From Saprospiraceae bacterium (GTDB taxonomy: Bacteria > Bacteroidota > Bacteroidia > Chitinophagales > Saprospiraceae): 64,000 bases of DNA. The DNA lies in assembly GCA_016717655.1 (NCBI GenBank), contig JADKFC010000013.1, forward strand, positions 81,703 to 145,702, written 5' to 3'. The position numbers were made by a program, and so were the translations under genes. Shown here one piece after another: positions 56,330 through 64,000 of this stretch. Each line of letters starts with the position of its first letter. Position 1 is the stretch's first letter. Below the pieces are notes generated by a model. The model saw only the letters and a list, made by a program, of their open reading frames with translations. It did no database searches and had not been told where the DNA came from.

Positions 56330-57484
56330 ATGCATTATTACCGTTTGGGCCTTTTGCCAAAAAAGAGGCATACCCAGTTCCGAAAAGAAAGTGGTGAATT
56401 GTACAGTGAACAATTGTTTTCAACAGAAGGATTTAGCGACAATTATTCTTTATTGTACCACAACCAGCCACCCACCCAAATTATCCAGATATCGGATCCT
56501 TTGGATGTTAGTCCCAATGTGGCCATCAACAAACAACTTTCACACCGCAGTCTGAAAGGGTTTGACATTGCTCCCACGGCAGACTACCTGGAAAGTCGCA
56601 AGCCGGTGCTTGTCAACAGCGATTGTAAAATCATCTTATCCGCACCTCAGCAGAGCAGTACGCAGTATTTCTACAAAAATGCAGACGCGGATGAAATCAT
56701 TTTTATTCACGAAGGTACAGGTACCCTCAAAACTATGTATGGTAATCTTCATTTTGAATACGGTGATTATCTGGTCATACCAAGGGGTACCATTTACCAA
56801 CTGCATTTTAATGACAGCCACAACCGCTTGTTCATTGTTGAATCCGTAAGCGCAGTTATTACTCCCAAAAGATACAGAAACGAATTTGGTCAATTGATGG
56901 AACACTCGCCTTTTTGCGAACGGGATATTCGCAAGCCGGAGGAATTGCAACCCATAGATGAAAAGGGCGACTTTTTACTCTACATCAAAAAACAAGATCA
57001 GCTCTATCCCTACCACTACAAATCACACCCTTTTGACGTAGTAGGTTGGGACGGCTATGTTTACCCCTATGCCTTTTCCATCCATGATTTTGAACCCATC
57101 ACAGGCAGGGTGCATCAGCCACCTCCGGTACACCAGACATTCCAAACCCGCGGTTTTGTAGTTTGTTCGTTTGTGCCCAGGTTGTATGATTACCACCCCC
57201 TGGCCATCCCTGCGCCTTACAACCATAGCAATATTGATAGTGATGAAGTGCTGTACTATGTTGATGGAGATTTTATGAGCAGAAAAAGTGTGGAAAAGGG
57301 ACAAATTACCTTACACCCTGGAGGAATTCCGCATGGACCCCATCCTGGTACGGTGGAAAAAAGCATCGGCGCCAAAGAAACCAAAGAACTGGCGGTAATG
57401 GTAGACACTTTCAGACCCTTGTCACTTACCGACCATGCTTTACAAATAGAAGACACAAGTTATCCCTACTCCTGGGTACATTAA
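56330..57484 (+). CDS. hmgA: Homogentisate 1,2-dioxygenase
   Basis: A 384-residue non-haem iron enzyme opening the homogentisate ring to maleylacetoacetate. Conserved parts are HEGTGTLKTMYGNLHFEYGDYLVIPRGTIYQL, FDVVGWDGYVYPYAFSIHDFEPI, YHPLAIPAPYNHSN, DEVLYYVDGDF and LHPGGIPHGPHPG. The ATG at 56330 (MHYYRLGLLPKKRHTQF) gives normal length; the frame is open to an ATG at 56243. hppD, the preceding enzyme of tyrosine catabolism, starts 21 bp downstream. Confidence 0.95.
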   Translation: MHYYRLGLLPKKRHTQFRKESGELYSEQLFSTEGFSDNYSLLYHNQPPTQIIQISDPLDVSPNVAINKQLSHRSLKGFDIAPTADYLESRKPVLVNSDCKIILSAPQQSSTQYFYKNADADEIIFIHEGTGTLKTMYGNLHFEYGDYLVIPRGTIYQLHFNDSHNRLFIVESVSAVITPKRYRNEFGQLMEHSPFCERDIRKPEELQPIDEKGDFLLYIKKQDQLYPYHYKSHPFDVVGWDGYVYPYAFSIHDFEPITGRVHQPPPVHQTFQTRGFVVCSFVPRLYDYHPLAIPAPYNHSNIDSDEVLYYVDGDFMSRKSVEKGQITLHPGGIPHGPHPGTVEKSIGAKETKELAVMVDTFRPLSLTDHALQIEDTSYPYSWVH

Positions 57485-57505
57485 AAAAAATACAACTATA
57501 TCACA

Positions 57506-58630
57506 ATGGAAACACAAATCAAATCTTCAACTACGACCAACAACGATACTTTTCCCATCAATGGAACCGACCATATAGAATTTTATGTGGGCAACGCCAA
57601 ACAATCTGCCCTTTATTATCAGCACTGTTTTGGTTACGAACTGGTGGCCTACAGAGGCCCTGAAACCGGCAGCAGAGAAGTAGTATCTTACGTTTTGCAA
57701 CAGGATAAAATCAGATTGGTACTCACCTCAACGGTAAAAGAAGATCACGAAATTGCCAAACATGTAGCCAAACACGGAGATGGTGTGAAAGTCCTGGCCC
57801 TATGGGTGGACAATGCTGCAGAAGCCTATGAAAAAGCATTGGCCAAGGGAGCTGAATCTGCCTTTGAACCCTATACCTTGACCGATGAGTTTGGTGAAAT
57901 CAAACTGGCAGCCATCAAGACTTATGGCGAGACCATCCACACCCTGGTAGAGAGGTCCAACTACAAAGGTGCCTTTATGCCGGGCTTCGCAGCTAAAAAA
58001 AGTGAGGCACCTGTTAAAGGCATTGGTTTGAAATATGTTGATCACTGCGTGGGCAATGTAGAGTTGGGCGACATGAACAGATGGGTGAAGTTTTATCAGG
58101 AGGTTTTAGGATTTAAACTGCTCATCACCTTTGATGACAAAGAGATCGCTACCAAGTACACCGCATTGATGAGTAAGGTGGTGAGCAACGGCAACGGATA
58201 CATCAAATTTCCAATCAACGAGCCCGCCAATGGAGTGAAAAAATCACAGATCGAAGAGTACCTCGATTTTTACAAAAGCGCCGGCGTTCAGCACATAGCG
58301 GTGGCTACTGACAATATCCTTGAAACCGTATCTACCCTTAGAAAAAACGGGGTAGAATTTCTGTATGTGCCTGATACTTATTACGATGACCTTTTAGAAA
58401 GAGTGGGCAACATTGATGAAGACATCGAATCGTTAAAAAACCTGAACATCTTGGTTGACCGGGATGATGAGGGCTACTTATTACAAATATTTACCAAACC
58501 GGTGCAAGACAGGCCAACCGTGTTTTATGAAATCATACAACGAAAGGGAGCTGTTTCATTTGGCAAAGGCAATTTCAAGGCCCTTTTTGAAGCCATCGAA
58601 AGAGAGCAGGCTTTGAGGGGAACTTTATAA
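57506..58630 (+). CDS. hppD: 4-Hydroxyphenylpyruvate dioxygenase
   Basis: A 374-residue enzyme converting 4-hydroxyphenylpyruvate to homogentisate. It has two VOC-fold halves (starting about 22 and 177). The iron ligands are H180 in YVDHCVGN, H263 in VQHIAVATDN and E342 in VFYEIIQRKG. hmgA, just upstream, takes its product, so the pair covers two consecutive steps from tyrosine. Fumarylacetoacetase and maleylacetoacetate isomerase genes are not in the window. Confidence 0.96.
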   Translation: METQIKSSTTTNNDTFPINGTDHIEFYVGNAKQSALYYQHCFGYELVAYRGPETGSREVVSYVLQQDKIRLVLTSTVKEDHEIAKHVAKHGDGVKVLALWVDNAAEAYEKALAKGAESAFEPYTLTDEFGEIKLAAIKTYGETIHTLVERSNYKGAFMPGFAAKKSEAPVKGIGLKYVDHCVGNVELGDMNRWVKFYQEVLGFKLLITFDDKEIATKYTALMSKVVSNGNGYIKFPINEPANGVKKSQIEEYLDFYKSAGVQHIAVATDNILETVSTLRKNGVEFLYVPDTYYDDLLERVGNIDEDIESLKNLNILVDRDDEGYLLQIFTKPVQDRPTVFYEIIQRKGAVSFGKGNFKALFEAIEREQALRGTL

Positions 58631-58661
58631 ATTGATTTTATCACTACTTAACAATACCCAT

Positions 58662-60268
58662 ATGAAGAGTATTTACACATTTTGTTTTCTATTACTGCTG
58701 TCAGTGTCATCCTTTGCCCAGATAGATTGTCAATATCAAAACCAGGGTTTTGAAGATTGGTACGATGCCACGAGCATTTATTTTGAACCAGGAGAAGAGC
58801 CCAATAATCCCATTTTTTTACCTGATAATCACATACCCTTGTTCCGGTTTATCACCATGGCTTTTGCGGGTGGTTTTTTCCTCGAACCGGGAACAGAAGA
58901 GTACAATGCCTTTTGGGGAATCGGCTTTGGTATTTCTCAAAGTTTTGATGCCTTTAAAGGAGAAAGTGCTTTAAGAATTGGCGGTGATGCCACATTTAGT
59001 GGGGCAGATCTTTATACCGTGAACAGTTGTACCGAAAAACCTTCTATGGTTCAATTTAGTTACAAACACGTTGGCACGGGGCCTGACACGCTGGGTTTTT
59101 TGATGGTCATTGATACTGCTGTGACCTCCGTTCCCGGTGATCAGGCTGATCTGGATGCCCTCCCTGCTTATGTTTTTTACAATATTGTGAGCAGCAGCAA
59201 TGATACCTCCTATACTACCATAACGCTTCCGTTTACCGTTAATCATCCAGAAGTTGAGACCGACACCATTTTAACCTTCATGATTGTAAATGGTGATATC
59301 AATTACTTTCAGGGTGGAGGTGTAAGTTACTTCTTAATCGATGACATCAAATTGGGTGATTTCTCAGCTGTTGATGCAGATGGTGATGGTTTTACCTCAG
59401 ATGTGGACTGCGATGATACAAATCTGGCCATCAACCCCGGAGCCGCAGAAATTCCCAATAATAGCATTGATGAAGATTGTGATGGTATAGCCCTGATTAT
59501 TGATGCTGATGGGGATGGCTTTAATTCAGACGATGACTGTAATGACAGTGTGGCTGCTATCAATCCTGATGCAAGCGAAGTACCTAACAATGATATTGAT
59601 GAAGATTGTGACGGTGTAGCCCTGGTGATCGATGTGGATGGCGACGGCTTTAATTCTGATGATGACTGCAATGACAATGTTGCTGCCATCAATCCAGATG
59701 CAAATGAGATACCTAATAATGATATTGATGAAGATTGTGACGGTGTGGCCCTGGTGATTGATGTAGATGGTGACGGCTTTAATTCTGACGATGACTGCAA
59801 TGACAGTGTAGCTGCTATCAATCCAGATGCTAATGAAATACCAAACAATGACATTGATGAAGATTGCGACGGCGTAGCCCTGATCATTGATGTTGATGGA
59901 GATGGATTTAATTCTGATGTAGATTGTGATGACAGCAATGCGGCCATTCATCCGGATGCATCAGAAATTGCCAACAATGGCATTGACGAGGATTGCGATG
60001 GCGCTGATCTAATTTCAGCCACCCACAATCCTTTGTTTCAGTCGTTGACGATTGCACCAAATCCATTCAACACAGAGTTTACGCTTAATTTTGACAAGAC
60101 TTGTCAAAACTAGTTTTGCGCCAATCCAATGGCAGAGAGCTTTCTTCTTATTCAGTGAACAGCAACTCAATTACTATCCCCACAGTCGATTTGGCTGCCG
60201 GACTTTACTTTTTACAGGTTTTTGATGAAAATGGAAACAGTGTAGTCAAAAAACTGATCAAACATTAA
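58662..60268 (+). CDS. T9SS cargo protein with five MopE-type metal-binding repeats (frameshift near 60100)
   Basis: A signal peptide (MKSIYTFCFLLLLSVSSFAQ) is followed by a ~215-residue beta-rich domain (CQYQNQGFEDWYD; carbohydrate-binding-like, PCMD-type or similar). Five 43-residue repeats follow, each with DxDGDGF, DCND or DCDD, and IDEDCDG. These match the putative metal-binding motif of MopE-like proteins, with EF-hand-like aspartates and two cysteines per unit. The C-terminal T9SS sorting domain starts PNPFNTEFTLNF but breaks at 60113. The next frame gives LVLRQSNGRELSSYSVNS and LAAGLYFLQVFDENGNSVVKKLIKH to 60268. It is expected to be a surface-exposed, calcium- or copper-binding protein. 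The gene is directly before another T9SS cargo gene. Confidence 0.87.
59373..60017 (+). repeat. Five 129-bp tandem repeats coding for MopE-type motifs
   Basis: Five contiguous units of 43 codons starting at DADGDGF or DVDGDGF. Units 2-4 are almost identical in protein but differ at many silent positions. Long open frames on the opposite strand here are artefacts of the repeat. Confidence 0.93.
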
Positions 60269-60270
60269 TT

Positions 60271-62619
60271 ATGTACTACCAGGATGTCCGGAAGCTAGCC
60301 GGAAATAAAAATTTAGCTCAGAAAATCGGACATTCTTACCCAATAAGACATAGAGAGTCATCGGTATTCAATTACAGCTGGCTCTCTTTGTTACTTTTGC
60401 TGGCCTGTCAAACCGGCTTTGGCCAGATTCAGCCCAAGTACAATCCTTTGTTTAATGATGGTGTGGTGCCGAGCATTTATATCACAATGGATGCCGATTC
60501 ACTCAATGCCTTATTAGATCCCTCCAATTGGGAGGAAGACCATGAATACCCGGCCACCTTTGTGTGGAGTGATGGCAGCAACAGAGATACGCTTAAAAAT
60601 GTAGGCTTCAGATTGAGAGGAAACACTTCGAGGCAGTCGGCCAAAAAATCATTTAAGGTAAAGTTTAATCATTTTGGTGGCAAAAAATACCAGGGCCTTT
60701 CTGACCTCAACCTCAATGGTGAACACAATGACCCATCGCTTTCAAGGGCTAAAATAGTGTGGGATCTCATGCGAAAAGCGGGCATCGATGCACCGCGTGC
60801 CAACCACGTGCTCTTGTTTGTCAACAATGAATACAAGGGCATCTATCTCAACGTTGAACACATTGACAACGATTATTTTCAGGCCAGAGACAAAGATGAA
60901 GAAGGTCAGATTTTTAAGTGTTTTTATGGATGCGATTTTAAATACAGGGGGAGCAACCCTTCACAGTATCCATCAACGGTTTATGAACCCCAGAACCATG
61001 AAGATGAGCCCAACACGTATGACCTGATAGAATTTATCAGAAGACTCAATGCAAAAGACGATCCCAATTTCAGGTGTAAGCTGGAAGAAGTATTTGATGT
61101 AGATGCTTATCTCAAAACCATGGCCATGGAGGTGTTGGCAGGTCATTGGGACAATCCGTTGTTCAATAAAAACAATGCCTATGTGTACATTCCTACCAAT
61201 GGAGCGAGGCTCGAAGTCATGGCCTACGATGTTGACAACACCATGGGTGTTGATTGGTTTGGTGAAGACTGGGGTGACAAAAATATTTATTCATGGGCCG
61301 AGCCTTCCAATGACAGGCCCTTGTTTTACAACCTCATGTCGCAATCAGACTATAAAACCAGGTATGGCTACTTGATCAAACGGTGGCTTCAGACTTTTTT
61401 AAAAGTGGATAGCATCAATGCCTTAGTAGACAAGACAAGAGACCACATTAAACCCTATAGGGGCACAGATATCTATTCAGGCCTGGATTATGGCTACTCT
61501 TACAATGATTTTTTGAACAGCTTTGAATCCATGAATGACCGCCATGTAAAATATGGCATCAAAGAATACTTTGCCAAACGACTTTCAACTGCCAATTCTC
61601 AGCTTCAAAATACCCAGGTAAGTCCGTATTTTGGCGACATTCGATCTGCTTATAAAAACGGTAAATTTATAATGAGTTTTACTGCCGAGGCCATGGAGGC
61701 ACTAAAAGTAGAAATCACTTTTCGACTCGACAATGGAAGCTGGCAAACACTTGAATTGAAGGATGATGGACAGGGCATCGATGTTTTTAAAAATGACAAT
61801 AGATATCATTTTGAGTGGAGTGGCACCCAACCAGCAACCATACAGTTAACCCTGAAGGCAGTTGATCTTTCCAACAGGGAGAGCAAATGGCCGGTTTGCA
61901 ATACTTTTGATTACTCCATTGGTTACAACGAAATACCTAAGTTGTTTATCAATGAATGGATGGCCGACAATACCGATATCAAAGATGAAGCCGGTGAAGC
62001 AGAAGACTGGATTGAAATATACAATGCCGGTGATGAAGACATCTATTTGGGACAGTACTACCTTTCAGACAATCTGCAAAAGCCGGATAAATGGTTGATG
62101 CCGGATATCACCTTACCTGCCAAATCATGGGTAACCTTTTGGGCTGATGAGGATGGATCGCAGGGACCGGGACACGCCAATTTTAAGTTGAGTAAAGACG
62201 GAGAGTTTATTGGTATTTTTGACAATGTCGACAATTATTATGCGCCTATTGATACCGTAAGATTTGGACTTAGTCAAACGAATGTTGCTTATGGCAGATA
62301 TCCGGATGGGGGGCCTTTGGTGAATGCACTTACCTTTCCTACGCCAGGTGAATCCAATGTGTTGAGTTCAATTTTAGAAGAGACATCCTTGATCAACTTA
62401 TTTCCCAATCCCGCCAAATCGGTTTTAACGGTACATTGCAGTGCTGATTGGCGTTTTATGGATTTACTGGATGCCAATGGGAATCAGGTAATCACAGATT
62501 CACATGTAATGAGCGGTGGAATTGAAATAAACACCCAGCTGTTGCCTAGCGGAAATTATTTTATAAAATTGATTTCCAATTCAGGAAAACAACAAAGCAT
62601 ACAGTGGCTCAAAATGTAA
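60271..62619 (+). CDS. CotH-kinase-family protein with lamin-tail domain and T9SS sorting domain
   Basis: A 782-residue protein. An N-terminal hydrophobic segment (WLSLLLLLACQTGFGQ) acts as signal, preceded by an unusually long ~35-residue stretch. The CotH domain (about 70-430) has FRLRGNTSRQSAKKSFKVKF, LNGEHNDPSLSRAKIVWDLM, YKGIYLNVEHID and YDVDNTMGVDWFG, the last with active-site aspartates. A lamin-tail domain follows (LFINEWMADNTDIKDEAGEAEDWIEIYNAG). The T9SS C-terminal domain begins LFPNPAKSVLTV. CotH kinases phosphorylate proteins; surface kinase activity is inferred. It begins 2 bp after the previous cargo gene. Confidence 0.92.
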   Translation: MYYQDVRKLAGNKNLAQKIGHSYPIRHRESSVFNYSWLSLLLLLACQTGFGQIQPKYNPLFNDGVVPSIYITMDADSLNALLDPSNWEEDHEYPATFVWSDGSNRDTLKNVGFRLRGNTSRQSAKKSFKVKFNHFGGKKYQGLSDLNLNGEHNDPSLSRAKIVWDLMRKAGIDAPRANHVLLFVNNEYKGIYLNVEHIDNDYFQARDKDEEGQIFKCFYGCDFKYRGSNPSQYPSTVYEPQNHEDEPNTYDLIEFIRRLNAKDDPNFRCKLEEVFDVDAYLKTMAMEVLAGHWDNPLFNKNNAYVYIPTNGARLEVMAYDVDNTMGVDWFGEDWGDKNIYSWAEPSNDRPLFYNLMSQSDYKTRYGYLIKRWLQTFLKVDSINALVDKTRDHIKPYRGTDIYSGLDYGYSYNDFLNSFESMNDRHVKYGIKEYFAKRLSTANSQLQNTQVSPYFGDIRSAYKNGKFIMSFTAEAMEALKVEITFRLDNGSWQTLELKDDGQGIDVFKNDNRYHFEWSGTQPATIQLTLKAVDLSNRESKWPVCNTFDYSIGYNEIPKLFINEWMADNTDIKDEAGEAEDWIEIYNAGDEDIYLGQYYLSDNLQKPDKWLMPDITLPAKSWVTFWADEDGSQGPGHANFKLSKDGEFIGIFDNVDNYYAPIDTVRFGLSQTNVAYGRYPDGGPLVNALTFPTPGESNVLSSILEETSLINLFPNPAKSVLTVHCSADWRFMDLLDANGNQVITDSHVMSGGIEINTQLLPSGNYFIKLISNSGKQQSIQWLKM

Positions 62620-62662
62620 TCAACATCATCTAAGCCTGGTCTACAAATGAAGGCGTAATTAC

Positions 62663-63390
62663 TTAAAACTTGATGTCAAAACTAGCCTCGATAGAAAGTC
62701 CTTTGATTTTGGACTCTGTTGGCGCATTGTGATTGGGGCCGAGGTAGATAATAGGCAAGTTGTCCATATCCATTTTATAAACAGCGATAGAATAAGCGGG
62801 CTGCACCCTGATTTGAGCCCCTGCCCAATGGTACCAAAAGGCTGCATTGATGCCATATACTCCCCCACCTTTTTTATCAACCGTAGCATTGACTTCTCCG
62901 AAAAACAAATCCTTTTGTTCATTTTTAAAGTTGAATAGCCATAGCCAAAATGGGCGCCGAGGCCAATAAAACGAACAGGAAATACCTGGTATTGAAAAGT
63001 GAAAAAATTGTGATGGGCACCTATGGAATAGGTAGCATTGTTGGGACTAATAAGCGGAATAATACCCTCTGCTGTATGTTTTTTATTATATCGGGCATAT
63101 TGGATGGTGAAACACGATTTTTTATTTCCAAAGCCCATATGTAGGTTAAATCCACTATAGTTGTGGTCGTCAGTAAAACTTTTGGTGAGTCCCGGATTGG
63201 CAACATTGATTTGATCCAGGAGGTCAGAAAAGCCTGGCATGGTATAATCTGCAATGTTGTATCCCACACCCAGCGAAGTATAGCTGCCTTGTGAAAAAGC
63301 ACTTGTGGAAAGTCCAGCAAAAATGAAGCTGATGGCCAGGGTTTTGAGGGTAAGAGCAGTCTTTTCGTAAAGATAAAAATTGGGTTTCAC
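62663..63390 (-). CDS. Outer-membrane beta-barrel protein (frameshift near 62935)
   Basis: A signal peptide (TLAISFIFAGLSTSAFSQ) and an 8-strand-type barrel: GSYTSLGVGYNIADY, LHMGFGNKKSCFTIQYARYNK, IGLGAHFGYGYST. The first frame loses barrel character after YGYSTLKMNK. The adjacent frame continues NEQKDLFFGEVNATVDKKGGG and AAFWYHWAGAQIRVQPAYSIAVYKM to a normal aromatic end, GLSIEASFDIKF, at 62663. Adding one T before the A run at 62935 joins them. The start is GTG at 63390, supported by TAATTTTG 15 bp upstream. The function is unknown. Confidence 0.83.
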
Positions 63391-63404
63391 ATCAAAAATT
63401 TGAT

Positions 63405-63412
63405 CAAAATTA
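63405..63412 (-). promoter_or_regulatory. TAnnTTTG promoter element of the outer-membrane barrel gene
   Basis: TAATTTTG on the minus strand, 15 bp before the GTG start. No -33 TTG is found. Confidence 0.5.
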
Positions 63413-63505
63413 AAATAAAATTTACCAGAATCTGGGCTATAGTGAAATAATTTTTCGAATTTTGAGCCAATTCAGAGAAAAATATTGATATTAAAATAGT
63501 TCCAA

Positions 63506-63972
63506 ATGGCAAAATGGTTAGTGCTTTCTATTATGTGTTTAGCTGGTGTAAAGGGTTCAGCTCAATGCGATTCTCTGAAACTTGCAAAATTAGAAAACAT
63601 ACTTAATATTGCTGACATATTTCCCACATTCACCAACATCAAGATGTCATTTGAGAAAGTAGGTGAAGATTCCCTTGCTTATTTTTATGGCAGGTGTCTA
63701 TGGGAGGGTGAAGGAAAGTGTTATCCTTACAAGGAGTATTTAGTGCAGTCAAAAAGCAATTTATACTACCTGCGATATCAGTGTTATGATCTAAATACTT
63801 TTAACTATCTACAGCAACAGATTGAAGCCATCAAAGTGATCCAAGAAGTACAAGGAAAGAGTATCGAACTATTGGGGGCAATTTTTTAGTAAACTACATG
63901 CAATCCGAGATGGAAGAAAAAACCTGTGAAGTCAAGACTCAGTACATGATAGAGTTTTTGAGGTTTAAGTGA
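63506..63972 (+). CDS. Small secreted protein of unknown function (possible frameshift at 63882-63887)
   Basis: About 155 residues when joined. A signal peptide (MAKWLVLSIMCLAGVKGSAQ) is followed by a cysteine-containing mature part (CDSLKLAKLENILNIAD, YFYGRCLWEGEGKCYPYKEYL). As sequenced it ends at 63889 inside a run of six T. One more T would lead into FLVNYMQSEMEEKTCEVKTQYMIEFLRFK and a stop at 63972. I recognise no family. The four or five cysteines may form disulfides. Whether the tail belongs is uncertain. Confidence 0.6.
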
Positions 63973-64000
63973 TCAATTGACAACGATGGCCGAAGCGCGG

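Noticed and set aside
59327..59951. Two minus-strand open frames with repeated sequence
   Set aside because: They are shadows of the MopE-type repeats, which have signal peptide, motif and sorting-domain support on the plus strand.
1..64000. Phage, transposon, toxin-antitoxin or defence island
   Set aside because: No integrase, transposase, restriction, nuclease-effector or short antitoxin-like gene is recognisable anywhere in the window.

Overview
The window is chromosomal DNA of a Bacteroidota (Bacteroidetes) bacterium. The evidence is a type IX secretion (T9SS) translocon gene (sprA), a C25-peptidase protein and cargo ending in T9SS sorting domains, an Oar-like TonB-dependent receptor, DUF4294 and DUF2851 proteins, and a promoter element of the form TAnnTTTG ahead of many genes. 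A T9SS gene set with an aerobic phenylacetate and homogentisate route fits a Saprospiria- or Chitinophagia-like heterotroph, but the family is a guess. I see no phage, insertion sequence, CRISPR array or integrative element; this is ordinary housekeeping and accessory chromosome.

Layout. 1-3360 (minus): dnaB followed by rluB, whose N-terminal extension is built on thirteen 33-bp tandem repeats; a three-box DnaA-like cluster lies upstream of dnaB. 3361-6684: Oar-like receptor. 6905-17254 (minus): ruvA, sprA, histidine kinase and response regulator, apparently one transcription unit. 17387-19818: PfkB kinase, tRNA-Val and a DUF2851 gene. 19894-21548 (plus): paaE and a TetR-type regulator. 21611-25566: secreted protein, AraC-type regulator, and the isoprenoid pair HMG-CoA reductase / type 2 IPP isomerase. 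25868-35888 (plus): yidD, a SPOR protein, rodA, tgt, galK, queG, an AI-2E family transporter, then a polysaccharide ABC exporter with a glycosyltransferase-methyltransferase fusion. 35881-45748: pcm, a C25 peptidase (PorU2-like), four GT2 glycosyltransferases and a small lipoprotein. 45817-47808: paaABC. 47896-58630: rhodanese, glucosaminidase, phosphodiesterase-like enzyme, metF, DUF4294, ftsH, rsfS, birA, acpP, then hmgA-hppD. 58662-63972: a T9SS cargo protein with five MopE-type metal-binding repeats, a CotH/lamin-tail cargo protein, an outer-membrane barrel and a small secreted protein.

How genes work together. paaABC and paaE, 25 kb apart, make up most of the phenylacetyl-CoA epoxidase; a TetR regulator adjoins paaE, and dyads sharing CGAACATT lie at both promoters. 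hppD and hmgA supply successive steps of tyrosine breakdown. tgt and queG serve queuosine synthesis. sprA is the export channel of the system that would carry the C25 protein and the two cargo proteins to the surface.

Main caution. About ten genes carry a single frameshift and ftsH carries one in-frame stop. Several belong to families that are normally essential or highly conserved (ftsH, birA, sprA, type 2 IPP isomerase), and in each case the missing part continues directly in another frame, or in the same frame for ftsH. I read these mostly as sequencing or assembly errors, not pseudogenes, and annotate each gene over its full inferred length. I found no convincing new defence or mobile system. 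The most unusual items are the sprA/two-component operon, the repeat-expanded RluB, the glycosyltransferase-methyltransferase fusion, the shared paa operators and the DnaA-like boxes by dnaB.
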